DNA from: Pseudomonadota bacterium
GTDB taxonomy: Bacteria; Pseudomonadota; Alphaproteobacteria; Acetobacterales; Acetobacteraceae
Reading direction: 5' to 3'
DNA: 64,000 bases
NCBI GenBank assembly: GCA_021805565.1
Contig: JAJZFA010000033.1
Span: forward strand, 236,996-300,995
The stretch's first letter is position 1; each line of letters opens with the position of its first letter. A program made the position numbers and the translations under genes. Of the stretch, positions 33,894-42,601 are shown in pieces. The notes beneath the pieces were generated by a model. That model made no database searches and had not been told where the DNA came from. It was given only the letters and a program-made list of their open reading frames with translations.

Positions 33894-35119
33894 CAGCCTA
33901 TAACCTCGTTGGTTTTTAAATTGGCGATCCGCCCGGCGTCGTAACCGAGCCATTCGGCGAGTACCTGGGCGCCGTGTTCGCCCAGAAGTGGCGCGGGCTT
34001 TAGTCCGGGCGGACGCCCGCCGAACCGAACGGGCCAGCCGCTCATTACGTATTCGCCCACGGCGGGATGGTGCATGGTCTGGCGAATCCCGCGGTCCTGG
34101 AACGTCGCGTCGTCAGCCAACTCCCGTGTATCCAGCACCGCCCCGGCCGGGATGGTTGCACTGCCGACCAGTTCCATCGCGGTGGTCTTGTCATGCCGAA
34201 CCGTCCATTCGGACACGATCCGGTCAACCTCCGCGCGATGTTCGGTGCGGGCGGCGGGATTGGCGAAGCGCGGGTCGTCCAGCAGGTCCTCGCGGCCCAT
34301 CACCTTCAACAGCCGGGTCCAGTGTTCCGGGTTGGCGGCGCTGGTGTAGATATAGACGTAGTCGTTCGGCCCGCCGCCCTTGCAGGGATACACCCCGATG
34401 GGTGGGCTTCCGCCGCCAACGGTCCTGGACCCGGCCCGCGGAGCGGCCTTGCCGTCGGTTCGCTCCATGTAGGCGAACGCGTTGCGGATGTAGTGCAGGA
34501 TGGCATCCTGCATCGCGACCTGAAGATGCTCGCCCTGCCCGGTGCGCAGGCGGCGGACATAGGCGCCCAGGATTGAAACGGCCATCAGCATGCCGGTGCC
34601 GGTATCGCCGATCGTCGCCCCGGGCTTGCAGGGTGGCCCGTCTTCCTCGCCGGTGACCGACATCAGCCCGCCGCAGGCCTGGGCGATCATGTCGAATGCC
34701 AGGTTGTCCTCGTACGGACTGCCGGTGCCGAAACCCTTGATCTGGCAAAAAACGATCGCCGGATTAATCGCCTTGACGATATCGTAGCCCAACCCCAGGC
34801 GCTCGATGGCCCCAGGGGCGAAGTTCTCGATCATCACGTCGGCGGTCCTGGCCGTGTCCTTGACCACTTCAAGACCCCGGGGGTCTTTCAGATTGACCGT
34901 TACGGATCGTTTGTTCGCGTTGTATTGAAGGAAATAGAGAGCATCGACCGCGTTCGCGCCCTTGCCGCCAGACGAACGGCCTGGGTCGCCGACTTTCGGA
35001 TTCTCGATTTTCACCACGTCCGCGCCCATCCATGCGAGTGCTTCGGTGCATGAAGGCCCCGCCTCGAACTGCGTCAGATCGAGGATTTTGATCCCTGAGA
35101 GGCAGTTTTCTCCGCTCAT
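33893..35119 (-). CDS. Family III CoA-transferase (CaiB/formyl-CoA-transferase type)
   Basis: This 408-residue protein is a class III CoA-transferase, which moves CoA between carboxylates through an aspartyl-CoA intermediate. Signatures are GIKILDLTQFEAGPSC at the N-terminus, NANKRSVTVNLKDPRGLEV, the catalytic Asp region NLAFDMIAQACGGLMSVTG, and YPCKGGGPNDYVYIY. Relatives handle carnitine, oxalate, succinyl or bile acid substrates, so the acid here is not certain. The ATG at 35119 is preferred to a long upstream extension with no relatives. It is coupled to the crotonase downstream. Confidence 0.9.
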   Translation of the reverse strand: MSGENCLSGIKILDLTQFEAGPSCTEALAWMGADVVKIENPKVGDPGRSSGGKGANAVDALYFLQYNANKRSVTVNLKDPRGLEVVKDTARTADVMIENFAPGAIERLGLGYDIVKAINPAIVFCQIKGFGTGSPYEDNLAFDMIAQACGGLMSVTGEEDGPPCKPGATIGDTGTGMLMAVSILGAYVRRLRTGQGEHLQVAMQDAILHYIRNAFAYMERTDGKAAPRAGSRTVGGGSPPIGVYPCKGGGPNDYVYIYTSAANPEHWTRLLKVMGREDLLDDPRFANPAARTEHRAEVDRIVSEWTVRHDKTTAMELVGSATIPAGAVLDTRELADDATFQDRGIRQTMHHPAVGEYVMSGWPVRFGGRPPGLKPAPLLGEHGAQVLAEWLGYDAGRIANLKTNEVIG

Positions 35120-35260
35120 TGATGACGTTTCCCGCTTGGCTCGCGAAAATGCTACGCTGATCGCGGCTCCTCCGTCGAGGCCGCCAACGAACCGATTGAT
35201 TTTCCGGTCCTGGCGCGAAGATGCTTGCCTTCCGGCGCGCGGGACGCCAGCCTTGGATTT

Positions 35261-35545
35261 ATGGTGGAACCCGTCAGCATCGCAAGCTATCGCGACGATA
35301 CGCTTTGGGCCGTAATCGCCTCGATTGGCCGGACCACACGTGTGGCGGAAGTCTTCTCCAACCGTATGGCGGCATTGGCGGACCAGGTCTGGCGTGAACA
35401 ACAGGTCAAGGCGTATGCCAATTTTCTGCGCAATAGCCTGCAGCCCACGCCGTCCTACACCGTTCGGCCGATCCGGCGTGCGGATTTGCCGCGGTCATGG
35501 CGACCGCTCCCGGCGTTAGGCTTTTTGCAAGGCAGACTGCTTTAA
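35261..35545 (+). CDS. Small hypothetical protein
   Basis: This 94-residue protein has no recognised family. The middle is helical with charged and aromatic residues (ALADQVWREQQVKAYANFLRN), and the composition looks like a genuine globular protein rather than a frame shadow. The C-terminus is basic and Pro-rich. It is transcribed divergently from the CoA-transferase gene. An upstream in-frame start at 35225 is possible. Confidence 0.45.
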   Translation: MVEPVSIASYRDDTLWAVIASIGRTTRVAEVFSNRMAALADQVWREQQVKAYANFLRNSLQPTPSYTVRPIRRADLPRSWRPLPALGFLQGRLL

Positions 35546-35623
35546 CAGCCTGCTGCCAGGCGCAACCAGGTTCCGATATCGTCCCGTTCCGTAACCGGGG
35601 CGCGGCGGACAGGCACCGCCAGG

Positions 35624-37045
35624 CTACATCCAGTATTGCCAGACCCGTGCCTGTATCTCCCGCATGTGTTCCATCAGCGGGCGGCGGTGCCATTGTGCCA
35701 GATCGACCTCATGGGCAGCCGCCATGAATCGCTGCATCACCGCTTCGACCTGGGCCGCAGCGTCATGGCCCAGCATGACGGCATCGACCTCATTGTTGAA
35801 CACGACACTGCGGCGGTCGAGGTTGGAAGAGCCGATGACCGTCCAGGTATCGTCCACTACCGCCATTTTCGCATGCACGACGCCATCGCGGATTTCATAG
35901 ATCCGGACGCCAGCCTCCAGCAGGTCGCCATAGGCCGCCCGCGACGCATATACCGCGCTTTGCACGTCGCTGAACGCCGGCACGATGATTCGCAGGTCCA
36001 CGCCCCGCTTGGCGGTTTTCGCGAGCAACTCCCGTTCCTGATGCGTCGGTATGAAATAGCCGCTGCACAGCCACACCCGGCGCCGGGCGTTTTCCACCGC
36101 CGTCAGCGCCGACGCGTAATACAACGGGCGCCGGTTTCCCGGGGAACTGCCGATGATGCGGATCGCCTGCACGCCCTGCCGGGGCAGCGGCGGAAAATAG
36201 TCCGCGGTGCCGGCGACCGGCGCCCGTTGGTCTCGCCACGTGTCGAAAAACAATTTCTGCAGGTCCGCCACCGCCGGGCCCTCGATTTGCACGGCGGTAT
36301 CGCGCCAATATGCCTTGCGGGTGTTGCCGTCGGCCGGGATACCGGCGCTGCGCGGATTGTCATAGGCAAGGTCCAGGTTCACGCCGCCGGTAAATCCGAT
36401 GCGCCCGTCCACGACGGCGATCTTGCGATGGTCGCGATCGTTGGGCGACCATCCGCCCGTCGCCGCGAGCGGATCGATCGGGTGATATTCCAACACGTTC
36501 GCGCCAGCGTTCCGCAGAGTCTCGAAGAACGCCGCGGGCGTGTCGCGCGATCCGAACGAATCGTAACTCATATTGACTTTCACGCCGGCCTTCAGGCGAT
36601 CCAGCAGTACCCGCGACAGGGGCACGCCGCCGGACTGAACATCCGCCAGGATGAAATATTCCAGGTTTATGCTGTCCCGGGCGCCGCCGATGGCCATGAA
36701 AATGGCAGCAAGTGCCTCGGTCGCGCTCCCGAACACGACGATTTTGTTGCCGGATTCGATCGGACTGTCCGACAAGGCGCGTTGCAGGTCGTATTGTTGC
36801 TGCAGCGCGTCGGTATCGCCGGATGGCAACAGATCCGGCTTGGACCGGTGCCCCAACAGGCCGACTTCTCGCGCCGTCAGGCCATCGATCTCCGGCGTCG
36901 AAGCGCACCCCGCCAAAGCGCCGGCAGCCGCCAGCGATGCGAGTTGACGGCGACCGAGCGTTCGCGTTCGTGATAATGACAAGGGAGCACCCAAGGTTAG
37001 CGTGACTTTCGGTATATGGAATGCGTGGCTTCGATAGTCACGCAC
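35624..37045 (-). CDS. Phospholipase D-like (cardiolipin synthase-type) lipoprotein
   Basis: This 473-residue protein has two HKD catalytic motifs, NDRDHRKIAVVDGRIGFTGG in the N-terminal half and VHAKMAVVDD in the C-terminal half, which mark it as a PLD-superfamily enzyme; it resembles cardiolipin synthases and the DUF-type PLD lipoproteins of alphaproteobacteria. The N-terminus has a Tat-like RRQLAS and a lipobox LAGC (Cys47), so the mature protein is probably an inner-face outer-membrane or periplasmic lipoprotein. The 46-residue signal is long; a TTG at about 36982 would give a normal one. Confidence 0.85.
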   Translation of the reverse strand: MRDYRSHAFHIPKVTLTLGAPLSLSRTRTLGRRQLASLAAAGALAGCASTPEIDGLTAREVGLLGHRSKPDLLPSGDTDALQQQYDLQRALSDSPIESGNKIVVFGSATEALAAIFMAIGGARDSINLEYFILADVQSGGVPLSRVLLDRLKAGVKVNMSYDSFGSRDTPAAFFETLRNAGANVLEYHPIDPLAATGGWSPNDRDHRKIAVVDGRIGFTGGVNLDLAYDNPRSAGIPADGNTRKAYWRDTAVQIEGPAVADLQKLFFDTWRDQRAPVAGTADYFPPLPRQGVQAIRIIGSSPGNRRPLYYASALTAVENARRRVWLCSGYFIPTHQERELLAKTAKRGVDLRIIVPAFSDVQSAVYASRAAYGDLLEAGVRIYEIRDGVVHAKMAVVDDTWTVIGSSNLDRRSVVFNNEVDAVMLGHDAAAQVEAVMQRFMAAAHEVDLAQWHRRPLMEHMREIQARVWQYWM

Positions 37046-37487
37046 CGTTTACTGTTTGACACGCACTTGTGCTTACGCACTGACACCGATGGGGGAATCG
37101 TGGCGCCTCAGATTTCCGATCCGGCCGAGGAGCTGAACGCCATTGGCGGGGTGGTTTGGCCGGATTGCCGGGCAAGCCCGAAGCGCTGCATCGGCCATAA
37201 GCCAACGCTGGCAAATAAGTGTGTCAGCGCGCCATTAAAGCTGCCCGCTCAACCAAAAGCTTAAGGCATGCCGGGCGCCACAACCCAAAGCGATCATTGT
37301 CGGCCACGGCCTTCAGGAGTCCGACGCCCATCCAGGATCCCTCCGCTTAGGGGGAACCGCGGGACATCCCGACGAGCGTTACAATTTTTCTCGCCACGGA
37401 TGCACTGCGAGCCTAGAACGAAAAAATCGTGAAGATGATGCTCGGATTTATGAGGATTCTTCCCGCCGCTTAAGAGGAGACGGCAAC
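37046..37487. other. Intergenic region upstream of the acyltransferase
   Basis: No gene is supported. It contains copy B of the intergenic repeat (37197-37325). An AGGAGA box at 37474-37479 precedes the TTG start of the acyltransferase at 37488. From about 37385 the base composition shifts to AT-rich, marking the left boundary of the surface-glycan patch. Confidence 0.45.
37197..37325. repeat. Intergenic repeat, copy B
   Basis: This is the second clear copy of the element at 26865-26985. Conserved parts include the AAATAAGTG(T/C)GTC block, CGCCA...AAAG(C/T)TGCC, GCTTAAGGC and GCGAT(C/T)ATTGTCGG. The terminal hairpin of copy A is only imperfectly preserved. Substitutions in the core often fall in third codon positions of a plus-strand frame reading ANKCV-x-x-P-x-KLP, which might mean a coding origin. 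Confidence 0.45.
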
Positions 37488-38579
37488 TTGACGCGTATCG
37501 CGCCCGTGATACCTGCCCTGACGGGCCTTCGCGGCATCGCTGCCTGGTGGGTGGTATTCTATCATTTTAAAGAAATTTTTCCGTCAACCGGTTTTACGGT
37601 CTTCAATACGGTCTTGAATGATGGATTTTTAGCTGTCGATCTGTTTTTTGTTTTGAGCGGCTTTATTATCAGCCTCAACTATTCAAATCGCTTTGAGACA
37701 TTTTCCTGGCGTGAATATGGGCATTTTCTTGGATTACGGCTCGGCCGGATTTATCCTCTCCATCTTTTTATGATGATCGTGTTCCTGCTGAACCCCCTGG
37801 CAATTACGTTAGCATCTCATCAGCACGCGGTCGGCAACCGTTACGGAGCCGCGTATTATGCGATGAGCGTGGTTTTGATACAAAACTGGGGATTTACCGA
37901 TAGCTTGGCATGGAACGTGCCTGCCTGGTCGATCAGTGCCGAATGGTTTGCCTATCTCGTATTTCCATGCATCGCCATTCTCGGACGATGGGCTTCGACG
38001 ATATGGCGTGCCATAGCCGGACTACTCATTTCAATAATCATTTTGCATTATGTAATTCAGCTTGCAAGAGGCGACATTGCTCAAAACGGCCTTCTACGCT
38101 GTCTTCTAGAATTTCTTGCCGGCAACTTAGTCTATCGGCTTAGCCAGGACCAAATCGTAGCCCGCACATTCGTATCGAGGGGAGCGATGTTATTTTGTTT
38201 AGTACTCATCGCGGCGATGGTCGTTTTTCAGATGCCGAGCTATCCGATATCGGCCTTGGCGTGGTCAGCTCTGATATTTGGCCTTATCAGAAAAGACGGG
38301 ATTTTTTCAAGATTTCTATCACTCAGCCCCGTTGTATGGATTGGAGAATATTCTTACTCAACCTATCTCGTACATTATTTCGTCAGGGATTGGATAAAAT
38401 TCGCTATGGCCGGTAGTGAACCGCAATCTCTGCTTTGGCTTACAGTTTATGTCTTGGCGACCGCCATTTGTTCATTCTTTCTGTATAGGCTGATCGAGGT
38501 TCCGGGACGCCGGTTTGTCCGGAACCTCGTAAATGGCAGGGGCACTCCAAGCCTAGCCGGCGGCGCCCCTATGAGTTGA
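37488..38579 (+). CDS. Acyltransferase family 3 membrane protein
   Basis: This 363-residue protein is an integral membrane O-acyltransferase (OafA/YrhL type) with about ten transmembrane helices. The family motif RGIAAWWVVFYHF near residue 12 has the conserved His, and DLFFVLSGFII and YSTYLVHYFVRDW are also typical. It would acetylate or acylate a polysaccharide. The start is a TTG with an AGGAGA box eight bases upstream; the codon use is more AT-rich than in the surrounding genes, suggesting horizontal origin. It is convergent with the O-antigen ligase gene. Confidence 0.87.
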   Translation: MTRIAPVIPALTGLRGIAAWWVVFYHFKEIFPSTGFTVFNTVLNDGFLAVDLFFVLSGFIISLNYSNRFETFSWREYGHFLGLRLGRIYPLHLFMMIVFLLNPLAITLASHQHAVGNRYGAAYYAMSVVLIQNWGFTDSLAWNVPAWSISAEWFAYLVFPCIAILGRWASTIWRAIAGLLISIIILHYVIQLARGDIAQNGLLRCLLEFLAGNLVYRLSQDQIVARTFVSRGAMLFCLVLIAAMVVFQMPSYPISALAWSALIFGLIRKDGIFSRFLSLSPVVWIGEYSYSTYLVHYFVRDWIKFAMAGSEPQSLLWLTVYVLATAICSFFLYRLIEVPGRRFVRNLVNGRGTPSLAGGAPMS

Positions 38580-38679
38580 AAGCCAAGGGTCGAACGCTGC
38601 CTGCTTTTTGTAGATGGGCCAATATCAGGTCGTGCATCTTATTTCGATCCGGCTCCAAACGGAATGTCTCTCTGGCACA

Positions 38680-40026
38680 CTAGCGCGTCAACGACGATTG
38701 ACTTCGATCACGCCACGTGGCCAACGCTAATGTTGGTCGCCGACCGCCAACAAGTTCGTTGGACGTTCCCGAGGCAACTCTACGCACATATTCCGCAACA
38801 CTAGCCGAAAGCGCGAATAAATAATGGAACATCGGTTGGAAGGCAATGCCAATAAAGGAACCGCAAACTAACAGAATAACAAGACTGACTTGAAGCGTAG
38901 AACACAAATCACGATACCAAACCAATTCAGGGTATGCGCGTGCCTGCCGGATACTTCTTTGAAGCCCATAAAGACTGAAACCGGCGAGGCTCAGAAACAT
39001 CGCCAAGCCAGGCCATCCTTGTTCACCTAATAATTCAAAATAGACGCTATGGAATGCAACCCCCATGCGGACAGAATCGTCCTGGAATTCGATGCGATCA
39101 GCAAGATACGTACCGAAACCGCCGCCAAGGGGGTAACTTTGAACGAATCCCAGAGTCCATTTCCAGACCAGTATCCGGGCATACGCCGACGCTTCGGTCT
39201 GATATTGCCCAATAGTAGATATCCTGGATGTCCAAGCACCCGAAGTCACGAAGGTCGTCAGGCCCGCCATGATTAAACCGACAATCAGGGTAAGAACTTT
39301 CCGGCGGCTTTTCAAAAGCAAAGCGCCCCCAAGGGTCAACAACCCGACCAATCCTGTCCGCTCGAAAGTCGCCAAAGTTGTCAGGCCGGCCAAAATAGCG
39401 AGCCCAGTATAAAGTTGCCGGACTAGCACGGATTTAGGAGCAAGAATCGAATGGCGCCTGAGGAAAAGATAAAACGGGATGGTCATAACCGACACTGCCG
39501 CGAGCGTTGAACCCTCCGACAAGCCAGAATTCCCTGCTACAAGTCCGTAGTCTCGCCCATATCCGCCGCCGGAGAGTAGCATCTTCCCGCCATATGGGAT
39601 CAGGTTCGCTGCAAGCGACAGCATGTAAACCTGTAGAAATGCTTCGATCTGCACTCTGGATCGAATGACAAACGGTATAAATGCTGAAAACAAGAGTGTT
39701 TTGAATGCCCAGTCCCACTTTCCCCAGGCAACCTCCGGAAATAGCGCCCACAGCGACGTGAGTGTGATCCATACGGCGAGGATTAACTGGATAACCGTAA
39801 TAGCACGCAAATGAGGAACCGCCCTGCGGTCGAGCAGGAGATATGCTCCTACGGCCAAGGCTCCCATGATCATCGCCACGGGGATATCGTTCAGGATGAT
39901 ATAGCTAACAAGCTGGGGGCTGAATGTATCGACCCAGACGTATCCCAGCGTCAGGACGAAGGGCGCCTGGGTGCCCAGAGCGATAAAGGCTACATAGACT
40001 CCCAAGAGCCAAATGCTGCGAAGCAT
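38680..40026 (-). CDS. O-antigen ligase/polymerase family membrane protein
   Basis: This 448-residue protein has about eleven transmembrane helices and the Wzy_C/WaaL-type periplasmic region ending in AFHSVYFELLGEQGWPGLAMFL. The N-terminal part resembles DUF5935-containing O-glycosylation ligases of exosortase-type systems. It would polymerise or ligate a lipid-linked glycan. Base composition is AT-rich compared with the neighbouring operons. A short gene (40048-40206) precedes it by 21 bases on the same strand. Confidence 0.8.
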   Translation of the reverse strand: MLRSIWLLGVYVAFIALGTQAPFVLTLGYVWVDTFSPQLVSYIILNDIPVAMIMGALAVGAYLLLDRRAVPHLRAITVIQLILAVWITLTSLWALFPEVAWGKWDWAFKTLLFSAFIPFVIRSRVQIEAFLQVYMLSLAANLIPYGGKMLLSGGGYGRDYGLVAGNSGLSEGSTLAAVSVMTIPFYLFLRRHSILAPKSVLVRQLYTGLAILAGLTTLATFERTGLVGLLTLGGALLLKSRRKVLTLIVGLIMAGLTTFVTSGAWTSRISTIGQYQTEASAYARILVWKWTLGFVQSYPLGGGFGTYLADRIEFQDDSVRMGVAFHSVYFELLGEQGWPGLAMFLSLAGFSLYGLQRSIRQARAYPELVWYRDLCSTLQVSLVILLVCGSFIGIAFQPMFHYLFALSASVAEYVRRVASGTSNELVGGRRPTLALATWRDRSQSSLTR

Positions 40027-40047
40027 ATTTTTCCGCTCGATTTGGGT

Positions 40048-40206
40048 TTAGGTGCGTCGTTGCCAGGGCCGCTTGTTGGTGGCCGCCGATACCTCGTTCG
40101 CGTTAACCTTCTCGAACCAGGGTAACGTTCGATCAAGCTGCACCGCTCGCAATACAGCCATAACCATTATGACCGAGCTAAACATGATACCAGCTAAATC
40201 AAGCAT
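40048..40206 (-). CDS. 52-residue membrane protein ahead of the O-antigen ligase
   Basis: A short frame begins at ATG 40206 after a GGGGG purine box five bases upstream and ends at TAA 40048. The peptide has one hydrophobic N-terminal helix (MLDLAGIMFSSVIMVMAVLR) and a charged Trp-containing C-terminal half (LPWFEKVNANEVSAATNKR). The gene lies 21 bases before the ligase on the same strand, so it is probably part of that operon. It shows no family I recognise. A TATAAA-like -10 sits near 40246 on the minus strand. Confidence 0.55.
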   Translation of the reverse strand: MLDLAGIMFSSVIMVMAVLRAVQLDRTLPWFEKVNANEVSAATNKRPWQRRT

Positions 40207-40355
40207 TTTTACCCCCTAGATAATCGCAGGAACCGGCTGACAATTTATACAGACCTAACCCCCGGAAGTCACGAAGCGGTGTGAACCGCCCTCGTGAAGG
40301 AAACATTTTTTCCGCTCGGGCGTCTCTATCCAAATTGCATAGAGCGAGGCCGGCG

Positions 40356-40949
40356 ATGACACACTGGCGAGGTTGGATCGTGACGGGATGGATGGCCGGC
40401 GCCGCGGCCGGCGCCTTCGCCGCACCGCTTCCGTCTGCTGCCCCCGATGCGAAGCACGAAGCGGAAAGGCTGGATAACCTTCCAGCCGTTCCGCCTGCGC
40501 CCGCAACCGGCCATACAGACCAAACGGGCCGGAAGGAAAAGGGCAAGGCTTCGTTTTATTCATCCCGCTTCAACCACCGGAAAATGGCGAACGGCAAGCG
40601 CCTGAACCCGAACGCACACGTGGCCGCCAGCAAGACATTGCCGCTGGGTAGCGTTGCCTCGGTCACCAATCTTGAAAACGGTAAATCAACGACCGTGCAG
40701 ATCGAAGATCGCGGCCCTTATGTGAACGGCCGGATTGTCGATCTGACGCCAAAAGCAGCCGACGACCTGGACCTGAATCACAAAGGTGTCGTTCCCGTCG
40801 AGGTCAAGCCGATCACACTGCCAAAGCCGGATGGAACCGTGGCGCTTGGGGCTGGCGCAGCCGATGCCAGCCCGCAACAGATCCAGCAAGCGGTTCAGGC
40901 GACCCAGGAAGCCACATCGGGCAAGGCCGCCGAATCGATGACCAAATAG
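40356..40949 (+). CDS. rlpA: RlpA-like double-psi beta-barrel protein
   Basis: This 197-residue exported protein has a signal peptide (hydrophobic residues 8-24, AGAFA cleavage) and an RlpA domain: GKASFYSSRFNHRKMANGKR, then LPLGSVASVTNLENGKSTTV, EDRGPYVNGRIVDLTPKAAD. The invariant Asp of DRGP is present, but the AAH-x-TLP histidine is replaced by Ser (AASKTLP) and the acidic residue after ANG is Lys, so lytic transglycosylase activity may be lost. No SPOR domain is present. It would act at the septum or cell wall. Confidence 0.82.
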   Translation: MTHWRGWIVTGWMAGAAAGAFAAPLPSAAPDAKHEAERLDNLPAVPPAPATGHTDQTGRKEKGKASFYSSRFNHRKMANGKRLNPNAHVAASKTLPLGSVASVTNLENGKSTTVQIEDRGPYVNGRIVDLTPKAADDLDLNHKGVVPVEVKPITLPKPDGTVALGAGAADASPQQIQQAVQATQEATSGKAAESMTK

Positions 40950-40950
40950 G

Positions 40951-41820
40951 CTACAACACCCGCCCGGCGACAGCATCCAGCTTCGCGGCAAGCTGGGCCG
41001 CGCGACGGTCTGGCGACGTTATCACCGCATGATCCAACGCCCGGTCGCAGCCGCACGGGCAAAGCCCGCGTTCCCGCCCGATGTCGGGCACGATCGCCCG
41101 CACCACGCCGCGTGCATTGTCGGCGTTGCCCAGCAATATCCGCACAACCGCTTCGACCGTGACGTGATCGTGGTCCGGATGCCAGCAGTCGAAATCGGTC
41201 ACCATCGCCATCGTCGCGTAGCAAAGTTCGGCTTCCCGGGCCAGTTTTGCCTCGGGCATGTTGGTCATGCCAATGACGCTACAGCCCCAGGACCGGTACA
41301 GCTCGCTTTCCGCTTTGGTGGAAAACTGCGGTCCCTCCATCACCAGATACGTCCCGCCGCGTGTAACCGGAAGTGCCAGCGACGAGGCCGCGCCATAGAG
41401 CGCATCGCCGAGGCGGGCGCAAACGGGATGCGCCATGGAGACATGGGCGACGATGCCATCCCCGAAGAAGCTTTTCTCCCGCGCGAAACTACGATCGATA
41501 AACTGATCGACGACGACGAAATGGCCCGGCGGCAGGTCCGCCTTCAGACTGCCAACAGCCGACAGCGACAGCACATCCGTCACGCCCGACCGCTTCAACG
41601 CATCGATATTCGCTCGGTAATTCAAATGGGTGGGCGATACGGGGTGACCACGCCCGTGGCGAGGCAGAAAGACGCACTGAATTCCGCCAAGGCGGCCAAA
41701 CAGCAGTTCGTCCGACGGATCGCCCCACGGTGTTGCGACGCGCCGCCAGGACTTATCCTCGAGTCCGTCGATATCATACAGGCCAGAGCCTCCGATGATA
41801 CCGATAACGGGCTGGACCAT
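40951..41820 (-). CDS. mtnP: S-methyl-5'-thioadenosine phosphorylase
   Basis: This 289-residue protein is an MTAP-type purine phosphorylase of the methionine salvage pathway, splitting methylthioadenosine into adenine and methylthioribose-1-phosphate. The N-terminus IGIIGGSGLYDIDGLED, the phosphate site FLPRHGRGHPVSPTHLNYRA and the MEGPQFSTKAESELYR and GMTNMPEAKLAREAELCYA segments match. It follows the cytochrome c1 gene by four bases on the same strand, so it is the last gene of the bc1 operon. It is tail to tail with rlpA. Confidence 0.93.
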   Translation of the reverse strand: MVQPVIGIIGGSGLYDIDGLEDKSWRRVATPWGDPSDELLFGRLGGIQCVFLPRHGRGHPVSPTHLNYRANIDALKRSGVTDVLSLSAVGSLKADLPPGHFVVVDQFIDRSFAREKSFFGDGIVAHVSMAHPVCARLGDALYGAASSLALPVTRGGTYLVMEGPQFSTKAESELYRSWGCSVIGMTNMPEAKLAREAELCYATMAMVTDFDCWHPDHDHVTVEAVVRILLGNADNARGVVRAIVPDIGRERGLCPCGCDRALDHAVITSPDRRAAQLAAKLDAVAGRVL

Positions 41821-41824
41821 GGAA

Positions 41825-42601
41825 CTAGTGGTGGACGTTGGACCAGACCTTTCGCTTCACGGCGTAGGTCAAGCCGGTCATGAATACCAGAAACAGCACC
41901 ACCCGCACGCCAATCTGCTTGCGCTCCACCGTTTCCGGATTTGCCGCCCAGGACAGGAATGTCACCACGTCATGCGCCTCTTGATCCAGCGACGTGCCGG
42001 TTCCGTCGGTGTATTCGACCGTACCGTCCTGCAACGGCTGCGGCATGCCGATCTGATGGCCCGGATACATCTTGTTGTAATACAACCCGTCTTGCATTTT
42101 GAAGGCGGCCGGCGCCGGAACGTAGCCGGTCAGGATACCATAAACATAATTCGCGCCGCCTTCCCGCGCGTTGACAATCAGCGACAGGTCCGGCGGCAAG
42201 GCGCCATTGTTGGCGACGCGCGCGGCTTTATCGTTGGCGAAGGGCGACCGGAACGCGCTCGCCGGCGTCGCCGGGCCTTCCTTGGGGTTGCCCTGGTCGT
42301 CTGTACCCAGCGGAACGGTGAAGCCGGCCGCGACCGCCTTGATCTGTTCCGGTTCCAGGCCGATGCCGGACAGATCGCGGTAGTGCAGCAATTTCAGGGA
42401 ATGACAGTTGGAACACACGCCGGAGTAAATCTGAAATCCACGTTGCGCGGCCGCCAGATCGAAGGTTCCGAACAGTTTTTCGAAGCTCCATTTCTCGCGC
42501 GGCATCGCGTCTTCCTGCGCCATCGCGGGGACAGACAGCAAAGACGCGACGACGAGCGCCGGAGCGAAGACGCCCGCCAGAAGGGAACGCAGCTTGGGCA
42601 T
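41825..42601 (-). CDS. petC: Cytochrome c1 of the bc1 complex
   Basis: This 258-residue protein has a signal peptide, the c-type heme site CSNCHS near residue 65, the GALPPDLSLIVNAREGG and YVYGILTGY segments, a methionine-ligand region near MPQPL, and a C-terminal membrane anchor (about residues 230-250). It passes electrons from the Rieske protein to soluble or membrane cytochrome c. The ATG overlaps the cytochrome b stop by one base (TGATG), and mtnP follows. The signal peptide starts MPKLRSLL, which excludes a longer upstream start. Confidence 0.95.
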   Translation of the reverse strand: MPKLRSLLAGVFAPALVVASLLSVPAMAQEDAMPREKWSFEKLFGTFDLAAAQRGFQIYSGVCSNCHSLKLLHYRDLSGIGLEPEQIKAVAAGFTVPLGTDDQGNPKEGPATPASAFRSPFANDKAARVANNGALPPDLSLIVNAREGGANYVYGILTGYVPAPAAFKMQDGLYYNKMYPGHQIGMPQPLQDGTVEYTDGTGTSLDQEAHDVVTFLSWAANPETVERKQIGVRVVLFLVFMTGLTYAVKRKVWSNVHH

